Source: an uncultured Polaribacter sp. (GTDB lineage Bacteria; Bacteroidota; Bacteroidia; Flavobacteriales; Flavobacteriaceae). From it: a DNA stretch of 64,000 nucleotides. Shown here one piece after another: positions 8,298 through 16,198 of the stretch. The position numbers and the translations under genes were made by a program. The notes under the pieces are model-generated. The model saw only the letters and a list, made by a program, of their open reading frames with translations. It had not been told where the DNA came from and did no database searches. How positions within the stretch are numbered: the first letter of the stretch is position 1; every line of letters starts with the position of its first letter. The stretch is from positions 1-64,000 of the forward strand of contig NZ_CANMVP010000011.1 in the NCBI RefSeq assembly GCF_947501385.1, given 5' to 3'.

Positions 8298-8328
8298 CAA
8301 ATCTACAAATAAATCTAATTCTGAACAA
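8298..8328 (-). promoter_or_regulatory. rpmB operon promoter
   Basis: On the minus strand TTTTG (TTG at 8328-8326), a 20-nt spacer and TAGATTTG (8305-8298), a full match to TAnnTTTG. The start would be near 8292, giving a leader of about 35 nt. Confidence 0.7.
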
Positions 8329-8345
8329 AACAATTTTACAAATTT

Positions 8346-9587
8346 TTAAAGAATTTCTTTTTGTAATATTTCTAGTGATTTACTTACTGTTCTATTAATT
8401 ACTTTTTCTCTGGGTTGCCCAAAGTTAAACGCTTCTACAAACTGATGATCATCCCCCACCACAGCAATGTAAACCAGTCCTAAACTTTTATCGTTTTTAT
8501 CTGTTGTTGGCCCCGCGTTTCCTGTTACTGCAATTGCATAATTGGTTTGCAACTTTTCTTTAGCTCCTTTAGCCATTTCTAAAGCAACTTCTTTGCTTAC
8601 TACAGAATGTTTTTTAATCGTTTCTTCAGAAACATCTAGTAAGTTCATTTTTGTTTCTGCAGCATACGCTACAATGCTCCCTTTATAATAGGCCGATGAA
8701 CCCGCTATTGAAACCAAAGTTGCCGCTATTTTACCTCCTGTAATGCTTTCTGCTGTACAAATGGTTTTATTTTTAGTTTTTAACAGTGCTCCTACTCTTT
8801 TTTCTAAGGAAGCATCGTCATCTAAACCAGTAATGATGTCTGGGAGTAATTGATAGAGTTCTGCTACTTTTGCATTTAATTCAGCTTCTAATTGTGCTTT
8901 ATTTTCTCCTTTGGTTGATAGTCTGAGACGAACTCTGCCATAAGAAGGCAAATAGGCTAGTTTTATAGAGGAGGGTAAATTGTTCTCAAAGTCTTCAATT
9001 TTTTCTGCAATGGTGCTTTCTCCTTGACCATAAGTCATAATTGTTTTATGAATGATAAAAGGAAGCTTGAATTGTTCTTGAATTCTTGGTAAAACCTCGT
9101 TTGTTATCAAGCCTTTCATTTCATAAGGAACTCCTGGAAGCGACACAAAAACAGTCTCATTCTCATAAAACCACATGCCTGGTGCTGTCCCAAACTTATT
9201 CATCAAAAGCGTGGCTTTCGATGGAATTTGTGCTTGTGTTTTTTGAATTTCTCTAAAAGGATGCTTCATTTTTTGAAACAAACCTTTGATGTGCGCGATC
9301 ACTTCTGGATATTCCACAAGTGCATCGTCCTTAAAAAATTCAGCAATTGTTTTTTTTGTGATATCGTCTTTTGTAGGGCCTAAACCTCCTGTTATAATAA
9401 CGATATCTACTCTTTCTTGCGCTTCTTTAAACGCATCTAAAATATGTTGTTTATTATCTTGAATGGATGAAATCTGATACACAGAAACTCCAATTTTATT
9501 TAATTGTTGACCAATCCATTGTGAGTTGGTATCTATAATTTGACCGATTAGGATTTCATCGCCAATAGTAATAATTTCTGCTTTCAT
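8346..9587 (-). CDS. cinA: CinA-family NMN amidohydrolase/pyrophosphatase-like protein
   Basis: A 413-residue protein with both CinA halves. The N-terminal MoCF-like (COG1058) domain runs about 1-170, starting EIITIGDEILIGQIIDTNS with GGLGPTKDD. The C-terminal PncC-type domain (about 260-413) has TAESITGGKIAA, the GSIVAYAAETK strand and AVTGNAGP. PncC domains deamidate nicotinamide mononucleotide back to nicotinic acid mononucleotide. The COG1058 half acts on ADP-ribose-type substrates in studied homologues. The fused form is typical of Bacteroidota. It is transcribed toward the rpmB promoter region, with an 88-nt gap. A CGCAAAG-type repeat lies just upstream of the start. Confidence 0.93.
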   Translation of the reverse strand: MKAEIITIGDEILIGQIIDTNSQWIGQQLNKIGVSVYQISSIQDNKQHILDAFKEAQERVDIVIITGGLGPTKDDITKKTIAEFFKDDALVEYPEVIAHIKGLFQKMKHPFREIQKTQAQIPSKATLLMNKFGTAPGMWFYENETVFVSLPGVPYEMKGLITNEVLPRIQEQFKLPFIIHKTIMTYGQGESTIAEKIEDFENNLPSSIKLAYLPSYGRVRLRLSTKGENKAQLEAELNAKVAELYQLLPDIITGLDDDASLEKRVGALLKTKNKTICTAESITGGKIAATLVSIAGSSAYYKGSIVAYAAETKMNLLDVSEETIKKHSVVSKEVALEMAKGAKEKLQTNYAIAVTGNAGPTTDKNDKSLGLVYIAVVGDDHQFVEAFNFGQPREKVINRTVSKSLEILQKEIL

Positions 9588-9598
9588 TCTTTGTCTTT

Positions 9599-9686
9599 AA
9601 ACGCAAAGGTCGCAGAGTTTTCGCTAAGAATACAAAGATTTTTTTTCCTTTGCGAACTCTGCTTTTTCTTTTGCGTTCTTTGCGGT
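9599..9686. repeat. Imperfect inverted CGCAAAG repeat
   Basis: The left arm (9599-9637) and right arm (9647-9686) are both built from roughly 10-nt words containing CGCAAAG or its complement, and pair imperfectly around a T-rich centre. Such CGCAAAG arrays are widespread in Bacteroidota intergenic DNA and look like miniature non-autonomous repeats. This one fills the cinA-FAH gap. Confidence 0.6.
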
Positions 9687-9691
9687 ATAAC

Positions 9692-10300
9692 TTATTTCAC
9701 TCGAATACTAAATGCTTCTTTCCCTTCTAATACTCCTTTTAAAACATCATTTTCAATAACTTTGCCAACTCCAGCTGGTGTTCCTGTAAAAATAATATCG
9801 CCTTTTTTAAGCGTAAAGTATTGAGAAACATAGGCAATCAATTCATCTATTTTCCATAACATAGCATTTGTATTTCCATCTTGAACAATTTCATCATTTT
9901 TATACAATTGAAATTTTAAATTTTCTAAATCAAACTGTGCTTTCGGATAAAATTCCCCAATCACGGCGCTTCCATCAAATGCTTTTGCTTTTTCCCAGGG
10001 CAATCCGTTTTCTTTACAACTTTGTTGAATGTCTCTTGCCGTAAAATCGATTCCTAAACCAATTTCATCATAATATGTATGCGCAAATTTTGCATCAATG
10101 TATTTACCAACTTTATTAATTTTCAGTAAGACCTCTACCTCATAATGTACATCATTAGAAAAAGGAGGTATAAAAAAAGGATTTTTCTTTGGAAGTATTG
10201 CCGAATCTGGTTTTAGAAAAACAACAGGATTTTCTGGTTTTTCGTTTGCCAATTCTTCAATATGTTTTGCGTAATTGCGCCCAATACAAATTATTTTCAT
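9692..10300 (-). CDS. Fumarylacetoacetate hydrolase-fold protein
   Basis: A 202-residue single-domain FAH family member. It opens with CIGRNYAKHIEE and has the family metal site HYEVEVLLKI (the E-x-E pair), GIDFTARD, and the C-terminal motif GDIIFTGTPAGVG. The short length and these motifs fit the YcgM-like acylpyruvate hydrolase or oxaloacetate tautomerase group rather than full-length fumarylacetoacetase. The exact substrate is unknown. It is probably a cytoplasmic enzyme needing Mg or Mn. It lies between cinA and purU on the same strand, separated from each by repeat elements, so co-transcription is uncertain. Confidence 0.9.
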   Translation of the reverse strand: MKIICIGRNYAKHIEELANEKPENPVVFLKPDSAILPKKNPFFIPPFSNDVHYEVEVLLKINKVGKYIDAKFAHTYYDEIGLGIDFTARDIQQSCKENGLPWEKAKAFDGSAVIGEFYPKAQFDLENLKFQLYKNDEIVQDGNTNAMLWKIDELIAYVSQYFTLKKGDIIFTGTPAGVGKVIENDVLKGVLEGKEAFSIRVK

Positions 10301-10456
10301 ACAACCCCTTTTAATTTCCCCAAAGGGGAAAACACTCTTCTCTTTATCGTTACAAAAAGATAATTAACTACTAAATTATTATTTTTCAAAATATTTTTTG
10401 TTCAAACAGCTTTTAGCACAACAGTTTCTTCCCTTCGGGAAGATTAAGATGGGCTT
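10301..10456. repeat. Intergenic region with two REP-like hairpins
   Basis: The first hairpin, TTTCCCC-AAA-GGGGAAA (10315-10331), lies 15 nt upstream of the FAH start. The second element (10420-10453) has the core CTTCCC-TTC-GGGAAG followed by ATTAAGATGGG, and ends 3 nt before the purU stop. Its perfect inverted partner is at 11328-11361. Confidence 0.65.
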
Positions 10457-11326
10457 CTACTCCCCAGCTTCTGGAAAAACAATGGCTCTATTTCCTGAAA
10501 CGATTATTTGATTGTTTAAATGACATTTTACAGCCCTTGCCAACACCAATTTTTCAATATCTGCTCCAATTCTTTTTAAGGTTGTTGGTGTACTTTCATG
10601 AGTTACTGGCTTTACATCTTGCTCTATAATTGGGCCTTCATCTAAATCTTCAGTTGCATAATGTGCTGTGGCTCCAATTAATTTTACACCTCTTTCATAA
10701 GCTTTTTTATACGGATTTGCACCTTGAAAAGCGGGTAAAAAAGAATGATGAATATTGATAATTCTCTCTGGATAATAATTGATAAAATCTGAAGACAAAA
10801 TCTGCATATATCTTGCCATTACAATCAAATCTATTTTATGAGCATCTAACAATTCTCTAACTTGAGATTCTTGTTGCAGTTTTGTTTCTTGTGTTACTGG
10901 CAAATAATGAAATGGAACACCAAACATTGCTGCAATGTGTCTTAACTTATCATGATTACTGATAATTATTTTTACGTTGCAATCTAATCTTCCTTCTTTA
11001 GAACGCTCTAACAAATCATATAAATTATGACTGGTGTGTGATACCATAATGGCCACACACTGTTTCTTATCTCCGTAATTTACAGACCAATCAAAGTGCA
11101 ACGGTGTTGCCAATTTTAAAAAACCATTTTCTAAATCTTTTTTAGAAATAATGGTGCCAGCTGCATTCAAACGAATTCTCATAAAATAAGTGTCTTCAAT
11201 AGCATTTACATATTGCTGACAACTTAAAATATTGAATTCTTTTTCATAAAAAAAATTAGTAATTTTCGCTACCAATCCTTTTTGATCTGGACATTTTATT
11301 AGAAAAGTTACTATTTGTGATTTCAT
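10457..11326 (-). CDS. purU: Formyltetrahydrofolate deformylase
   Basis: A 289-residue enzyme hydrolysing 10-formyl-THF to THF and formate, supplying formate for PurT and balancing one-carbon units. The N-terminal ACT-type domain (about 1-80) begins VTFLIKCPDQKGLVAKI. The C-terminal formyl-transferase fold (about 85-289) has NHDKL, the catalytic-region IIIHHSFLP-type segment (INIHHSFLPAFQGANPYKKA), and ATAHYATEDLDEGPIIEQDV. I start at the ATG at 11326 because an earlier ATG at 11332 lies inside a repeat. The gene is bounded, within 3 nt on the left and 1 nt on the right, by perfect 34-bp inverted repeats. Confidence 0.93.
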   Translation of the reverse strand: MKSQIVTFLIKCPDQKGLVAKITNFFYEKEFNILSCQQYVNAIEDTYFMRIRLNAAGTIISKKDLENGFLKLATPLHFDWSVNYGDKKQCVAIMVSHTSHNLYDLLERSKEGRLDCNVKIIISNHDKLRHIAAMFGVPFHYLPVTQETKLQQESQVRELLDAHKIDLIVMARYMQILSSDFINYYPERIINIHHSFLPAFQGANPYKKAYERGVKLIGATAHYATEDLDEGPIIEQDVKPVTHESTPTTLKRIGADIEKLVLARAVKCHLNNQIIVSGNRAIVFPEAGE

Positions 11327-11327
11327 T

Positions 11328-11361
11328 CCCATCTTAATCTTCCCGAAGGGAAGAAACTGTT
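11328..11361. repeat. REP-like element, right inverted copy flanking purU
   Basis: A 34-bp exact reverse complement of 10420-10453, with a hairpin core CTTCCC-GAA-GGGAAG. It abuts the purU start codon and would form a hairpin in the purU leader. Confidence 0.8.
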
Positions 11362-11432
11362 ATGTTAATATTTAACAAGAAAGCATGCTCCCTTGCCTTA
11401 CTGAAAACTGCTGACTGCAAACTGCCAACTTT

Positions 11433-12272
11433 TTACGGTATCCATTTTTTAGGAAAATTTGGTTTTCTCTTCTCTAGAAAAGCATCTCTACCTTCTTTTG
11501 CTTCCTCTGTCATGTATGCCAAACGCGTTGCTTCACCCGCAAACACTTGCTGCCCCACCATACCATCATCTGTTAAATTCATAGCAAACTTTAGCATTCT
11601 TATAGACATCGGGCTTTTTTCTAATATTTCTTGCGCCCACTCATAAGCGGTACTTTCTAGTGCTTCATGTGGAATCACTGCGTTTACCATTCCCATTTCG
11701 TAGGCTTCTTGTGCGGAATAATTTCTTCCTAAAAAGAAAATTTCACGAGCTCTTTTTTGTCCAACCATTTTAGCCAAATATGCAGACCCATAACCACCAT
11801 CAAAAGAAGTTACGTCTGCGTCTGTTTGTTTAAAAATTGCATGTTCTTTAGACGCCAATGTCAAATCGCAAACCACGTGCAAACTATGTCCGCCACCAAC
11901 TGCCCAACCCGGAACTACTGCAATTACAGCCTTTGGCATAAAACGAATCAATCGCTGCACTTCTAGAATATTTAATCTGTGATACCCGTCTTCACCCACA
12001 TAACCTTGGTGCCCTCTTGCTTTTTGATCTCCACCAGAACAAAAAGAATACACGCCGTCTTTTGTACTTGGTCCTTCCGCAGATAAAAGTACAACACCAA
12101 TATTTACATCTTCACCTGCATCGTAAAATGCGTCGTACAATTCTTTGGTAGTTTTTGGTCTAAAAGCATTTCTAACATCAGGTCTGTTAAATGCTATTCT
12201 TGCAACACCATTGCACTTTTTATAGGTGATATCTTCATATTCTTTCGCAGTTTTCCAATCGGGTTGTATCAT
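11433..12272 (-). CDS. menB: 1,4-dihydroxy-2-naphthoyl-CoA synthase
   Basis: A 279-residue crotonase-fold enzyme that closes the second ring in menaquinone synthesis (O-succinylbenzoyl-CoA to DHNA-CoA). Key segments are RPDVRNAFRP, the oxyanion-hole FCSGGDQKARG, GWAVGGGHSLHVVCDLTLAS, and the MenB-specific DADVTSFDGGYG. It ends in the MenB-typical RKPNFPKKWIP. The ORF is open 17 codons further upstream, but a promoter-like TATTTTG lies within that extension, so I chose the MIQPDW start. menD is encoded 2 kb away on the same strand. An esterase-like gene on the opposite strand intervenes. Confidence 0.96.
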   Translation of the reverse strand: MIQPDWKTAKEYEDITYKKCNGVARIAFNRPDVRNAFRPKTTKELYDAFYDAGEDVNIGVVLLSAEGPSTKDGVYSFCSGGDQKARGHQGYVGEDGYHRLNILEVQRLIRFMPKAVIAVVPGWAVGGGHSLHVVCDLTLASKEHAIFKQTDADVTSFDGGYGSAYLAKMVGQKRAREIFFLGRNYSAQEAYEMGMVNAVIPHEALESTAYEWAQEILEKSPMSIRMLKFAMNLTDDGMVGQQVFAGEATRLAYMTEEAKEGRDAFLEKRKPNFPKKWIP

Positions 12273-12390
12273 ATTTTTGTATTTTAGACGTTCTAATAGC
12301 AAAATAGCATTAAAATGTCGCATATAATCATGTTTCTTTTTTGTTATAAAGAGAAAAAAACATTCTTGTCTACAAAAATAAACATTCTAA

Positions 12391-13551
12391 ATGATGATTA
12401 AGAAATCGCTACCATTAATATTCTTATTTTTTTCGATTTATGGCTATTCGCAAAAAATTATAAATAAAACGATTGAATCTGATTATGTAGACTCGATAAG
12501 AACATTAAAAATATATCTTCCAGAAGGTTATGATGATAAAGAAGATAAAAATTATCCTTTAGCCGTAGTTTTAGATGCTGAATATTTATTTGATACTTAT
12601 GTTGGAAACGCGGTGCTGTTTGCTGCAAAAGATAAAGCACCAAAACAAATTGTTGTTGGCGTACAAATGGCAAAAACTAGAAAAAAGGATACTTACTTTA
12701 ATATAAATAATGGAAATTTAACTTCAGATAACGAAAATTTTTATCAATTTATAAAAGATGAAGTTATTTTTGAAATAGAGAGTACTTATAAAACATCTCC
12801 TTTTATTTCTATTATTGGTGAAGGCACTTCGGCAAATTTAATTACCAATTTCCTAAGAGAACAAACACCCTTTATAAATTCTTATATCTGTATAAACCCT
12901 ACGTTCTCAGATTTTATAGGAAGTCAAATACAATCTTACAACATCTCTAGGTTTCAAAAAGAAGACAATACTTTTTATTTTTACACAAACAATGCTGCTG
13001 TTTTTTCTGATGAAAAACAAACAAGAATTGGTGAGTTACAACAATTACTTTCTGGGCTAGAAATTAAAAACTTTAATATTATAAATGATACCATCCATAC
13101 AAAAAGTAGTGTTTCTGCAATTAGTGAAGCAATTCCTAGAGCATTCAATAAAGTTTTTGAAATCTATTCTGCCATTTCTAAAGAAGAGTTTGAAAAGAAT
13201 GTAAAAGAACTATCTCCTCTGGATGCAATTTCTTATTTAGAGAATAAATACCTAGATATCGAATTTTTATTTGGAAGTAATTTAGGCATTAGAGAACAAG
13301 ATATTTTTGCTATTGAAAAAATAGTGATTGAAAAAGAAAACGGAGATCAATTATTGAATTTTGGTAAGATGATTTTAAAACTCTTCCCTTCTTCGCCTTT
13401 GGGTGATTATTATATTGGCAGGTATTATGAAGAAGGTAAAAATATTAAAAAAGCATTAAAATATTATAAGATTGGTTATGGTAAAATGGATCCAGCAGAT
13501 CCAAATGCTGATGCTTTTTATGAGAATATTTTAAGATTAGGTGGACGATGA
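12391..13551 (+). CDS. Secreted esterase-fold protein with C-terminal TPR-like segment; nucleophile Ser absent
   Basis: A 386-residue protein with a signal peptide (about 1-20, ending GYSQ). It then has an alpha/beta-hydrolase domain of the putative esterase (Esterase_D/Fes-like) family, with LKIYLPEGYDD and LAVVLDAEYLFD. At the nucleophile elbow, where the family has Gly-His-Ser-x-Gly-Gly, this protein reads GEGTSA: Gly145 replaces the catalytic Ser. A tetratricopeptide-like tail follows (about 330-386, GDYYIGRYYEEGKNIKKALKYY). It is probably periplasmic and possibly a non-catalytic binder. It interrupts the menB-menD neighbourhood on the opposite strand. Either of two adjacent ATGs could be the start. 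Confidence 0.8.
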   Translation: MMIKKSLPLIFLFFSIYGYSQKIINKTIESDYVDSIRTLKIYLPEGYDDKEDKNYPLAVVLDAEYLFDTYVGNAVLFAAKDKAPKQIVVGVQMAKTRKKDTYFNINNGNLTSDNENFYQFIKDEVIFEIESTYKTSPFISIIGEGTSANLITNFLREQTPFINSYICINPTFSDFIGSQIQSYNISRFQKEDNTFYFYTNNAAVFSDEKQTRIGELQQLLSGLEIKNFNIINDTIHTKSSVSAISEAIPRAFNKVFEIYSAISKEEFEKNVKELSPLDAISYLENKYLDIEFLFGSNLGIREQDIFAIEKIVIEKENGDQLLNFGKMILKLFPSSPLGDYYIGRYYEEGKNIKKALKYYKIGYGKMDPADPNADAFYENILRLGGR

Positions 13552-13559
13552 TTTAGTAA

Positions 13560-13760
13560 GTAGTCTTTTTAGTAGGCAGTCCTCAGTCTTCAGTAAGCAG
13601 TCCTCAGTCTTCAGTAGGCAATTGCAGTATTCATTAGAGGCATTTACTAAAACTGAAACCTATTTTACTAGAAATTTTAAAACTAACAAATATTCTAAAT
13701 CAAATAACATCTAACCGCCCACTGAAGACTGCCAACTGAGGACTGCCAACTGAAGACTAA
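13560..13760. repeat. CAGTCTTCAGT-type direct and inverted repeats
   Basis: On the left, a 20-nt unit (GCAGTCCTCAGTCTTCAGTA) occurs at 13576-13595 and 13597-13616. On the right (13721-13758), the complementary word ACTGAAGACTGCC recurs with a 14-nt period. The two arms face each other and could pair. A related word (ACTGCTGACTGCAAACTGCC) lies at 11404-11425 before menB. These look like simple-sequence repeats common in flavobacterial intergenic DNA. Confidence 0.7.
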
Positions 13761-13763
13761 AAA

Positions 13764-14246
13764 CTACTTCACCAACGCTATCCTATCTTCCTCAATTTCA
13801 ATTAATTTCTGCTTATACAAGTTTCCGACTGCCTTTTTAAAAGCTTTTTTGCTCATTTTCATATGGAAACGAATAGCATCTGGAGAACTCTTATCTGTCA
13901 ATAACACAAAACCTTCTCTACTATCTTTTAGTTTGGCCAATACTTTATCAACATCAGAATCAATTACATTTCTAAAACCTTGTGGTCTTAAAGAAACATC
14001 TATTTTACCATCTTCACGAATGTTTTTAATATAACCAGTAACTTCCATATTTTCTTCTAACTCCTGAAAAACCTCACTTCTAAAAAGTAAACCATCAAAT
14101 TCTTCATTAATTAAAACGGTGTATCCCAAACCTGTTTCAGTTTCGATGACCAAGTTTACTTTATCTCCTTCCTGTAAATTCATTTCACCTTTTTGAGCGT
14201 TGTTTTCAAGTTCTTGTGAATTATTTTCTCCTTCTTGATTGTCCAT
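13764..14246 (-). CDS. S1-like RNA-binding, CvfB-type protein
   Basis: A 160-residue protein. An acidic, Gln/Asn-rich N-terminal tail (about 1-22) precedes an S1-like beta-barrel (about 24-95, LQEGDKVNLVIETETGLGYTV and GYIKNIREDGKIDVSLRP). A small winged-helix-like end follows (about 105-160, DAIRFHMKMSKKAFKKAVGNLYKQ). This is the C-terminal half of the CvfB layout, in a short form common in flavobacteria. It probably binds RNA, but the target is unknown. Its start overlaps the last base of menD, so it is translationally coupled to it. Confidence 0.85.
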   Translation of the reverse strand: MDNQEGENNSQELENNAQKGEMNLQEGDKVNLVIETETGLGYTVLINEEFDGLLFRSEVFQELEENMEVTGYIKNIREDGKIDVSLRPQGFRNVIDSDVDKVLAKLKDSREGFVLLTDKSSPDAIRFHMKMSKKAFKKAVGNLYKQKLIEIEEDRIALVK

Positions 14247-15922
14247 TATTGTATGTATTTAAAATAATCTTTTAAAACTAAATCATTTTCTGCACTTGGC
14301 GTAAAGATTTCTAATATTTTTGGTTTTTCTGATGCTTCAAAAAATCCTTCTAGTTCTTTTTCAACAGTTTCTGAAGAATATGCTTTCTGATACTCAAACT
14401 CATGCATTTTACACAGATGTTCTGCAGTTAAACAATGAGGCGTTTCAAAATAATTATAAGCATTTGTAGTTCTTGGTCCAGGAATAATTTTAAAAATTCC
14501 ACCTCCTGAATTATTGACAATAATAATTCTAAAACTTTTGGGGATATTTTTATTCCACAAGGCATTGCTATCGTAAAAGAAACTTAAATCGCCCGTAATA
14601 AAAACGGTTTGATTCTTACTTGCAACAGCAGCTCCTATGGCTGTACTTGTGCTGCCATCAATTCCGCTTGTACCTCTATTACAAAACACTGTAAACGTAT
14701 CTTTGATTGTAAAAAGTTGCGCATATCTAATAATTGCACTGTTGCTAATTTGTAGTTGAGAGGTAGCTGGAATTTTTTCTAATACTTTCTCAAAAACAGC
14801 AAAATCTGAATGTGGAATTGTTTTGAAAAAAGCGGCATGCTTCTCTCTTCTTTCATCCCTAAAAGCCAACCACTTGGGTTGATAATTACTTTTTGAAGGT
14901 TTTATAAATTGGTTAAAGTGAGTGAAAAAATCGACAGGTTTTGTTTGAATAAATTCTGACAAACAAAAAAATGTATTGGTAGCTTTTCTAGCATCTATAT
15001 CCCAATGATGTTTTGGTTGATAATCGCGTAAAAAACGTTTGATTCTTTTAGAGACAATCATCCCACCAAACGTAATTAAGATATCTGGCTGTAAATTTTT
15101 AAATTGAGCATCATCTAAGGAAAAAATTAATTGATCTATAGAATTGACAGCCTTATCATGGTGCAAATTAGAAGTTGTTTCTGTGAATATTAAAACCGAA
15201 TCATCTTCCGCATATAAATCCATTAAATTGTGTAAATCTTCATCTGGATAATTGACACCCACCACAATCATTTTCTTTTCGGCAGCGTTCCAAATTTTAG
15301 ACAACTTATCATAATTAATATGAGAATTATCTAGAGAACTCAAAGAAATATGCGGAAAGTGGTACTCTTTTAGCGTAGCTACCGTTTCATACAATGGCTC
15401 TTCAAAGGGAACATTTATGTGGACTGGTCCTTGTTGCGATACAGATATTTGTAAAGCTTCACCTATTAATTGAGCATTTCTGGTTTTAAATTTCGGGTTT
15501 TCTATCAAATTTGCAGAGAATAAAATATGATTTGCAAACACATTCTCTTGTCGAATGGTTTGTCCGTCGCCAATGTCTATGAAATGTTTTGGTCTGTCTG
15601 CAGAAATAATAACTAGTGGAATGTTGCTATAAAAAGCTTCTGCTATTGCAGGATAATAATTTAGTAAAGCAGAACCAGAAGTACACAAAACGGCCACTGG
15701 TTTTCTAGTTTGTTGCGCAATTCCTAAAGCGAAAAAAGCGGCACAGCGTTCATCTACAACACTTAGTGTTTCGATCTCTTTATGATTAGAAAAACCAATA
15801 GTAAGTGGTGCATTTCTTGAACCAGGAGAAATAACAACGGTCTCAATATTAAATTGAATACATGCCGAAATTACCAGTTGTGCGAGTTCTTTTTTTGGAA
15901 AAGCCCTCTTTAATTTCCTCAT
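14246..15922 (-). CDS. menD: 2-succinyl-5-enolpyruvyl-6-hydroxy-3-cyclohexene-1-carboxylate synthase
   Basis: A 558-residue thiamine-diphosphate enzyme of menaquinone synthesis that joins isochorismate and 2-oxoglutarate. It has the N-terminal FPKKELAQL and VISPGSRNAPL motif and the ThDP-activating glutamate region. The ThDP/Mg-binding stretch is GDLSFFYDSNALWN, and NNSGGGIF follows. The ORF opens 24 codons earlier, but only with a TTG. That extension encodes SSPEPALSVDEM, which on DNA resembles a common flavobacterial intergenic repeat (TTGAGCGTAGACGAAATG), so I chose the ATG at 15922. It overlaps the S1-domain gene by one base. menB is 2 kb downstream. Confidence 0.94.
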   Translation of the reverse strand: MRKLKRAFPKKELAQLVISACIQFNIETVVISPGSRNAPLTIGFSNHKEIETLSVVDERCAAFFALGIAQQTRKPVAVLCTSGSALLNYYPAIAEAFYSNIPLVIISADRPKHFIDIGDGQTIRQENVFANHILFSANLIENPKFKTRNAQLIGEALQISVSQQGPVHINVPFEEPLYETVATLKEYHFPHISLSSLDNSHINYDKLSKIWNAAEKKMIVVGVNYPDEDLHNLMDLYAEDDSVLIFTETTSNLHHDKAVNSIDQLIFSLDDAQFKNLQPDILITFGGMIVSKRIKRFLRDYQPKHHWDIDARKATNTFFCLSEFIQTKPVDFFTHFNQFIKPSKSNYQPKWLAFRDERREKHAAFFKTIPHSDFAVFEKVLEKIPATSQLQISNSAIIRYAQLFTIKDTFTVFCNRGTSGIDGSTSTAIGAAVASKNQTVFITGDLSFFYDSNALWNKNIPKSFRIIIVNNSGGGIFKIIPGPRTTNAYNYFETPHCLTAEHLCKMHEFEYQKAYSSETVEKELEGFFEASEKPKILEIFTPSAENDLVLKDYFKYIQ

Positions 15923-16033
15923 TTCGTCTACGCTCAATGCAGGCTCTGGGGAGGAACTCTTGCTGGATATTTTTATGTTAGTGTCTTTGCTCAAAAAGAA
16001 CTTTAATTATACTATTAAGTTAGCAAACAGGTT

Positions 16034-16098
16034 TAGCCCTGATTGGAATGACATCCTTTTTGCTTTTTCAGCAAAAAGATACAATGGAAAGCAGGAAG
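16034..16098. ncRNA. Flavo-1-like structured element
   Basis: TAGCCCTGATTGG...ACATCC, then TTTTTGCT and AGCAAAAA forming a hairpin, then GATACAATGGAAAGCAGGA. CCTG and CAGG can close the outer helix. It shares this layout and several invariant words (CATCC, GATACAATG, AAAGC) with the element at 7371-7505. It resembles the Flavo-1 RNA motif from memory. Orientation is as read on the + strand. A related GC-rich palindrome (GCCTGACTGCAGCAGGCAGG, 16098-16117) follows. Confidence 0.5.
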
Positions 16099-16162
16099 CC
16101 TGACTGCAGCAGGCAGGTAGCTTCAAAAAATTATTCTTTTAACTTATTTCCTGCTTTTCATA

Positions 16163-16197
16163 CAACAGTTCCTTCCCGTTGGAAAGGTTAGGATGGA
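16163..16197. repeat. REP-like hairpin element
   Basis: AACAG, then a TTCC...GGAA hairpin (CCTTCC-CGTT-GGAAAGG), then TTAGGATGG. It has the same order of parts as the 34-bp elements around purU. It ends directly at the fsa stop codon. Confidence 0.65.
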
Positions 16198-16198
16198 A

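Noticed and set aside
11362..11646. Forward ORF opposite menB
   Set aside because: It overlaps the well-supported menB and has no recognisable domain or promoter.
13560..13760. Possible CRISPR array from short repeats
   Set aside because: Repeat units of 14-21 nt are contiguous, with no unique spacers, and no cas genes are nearby.
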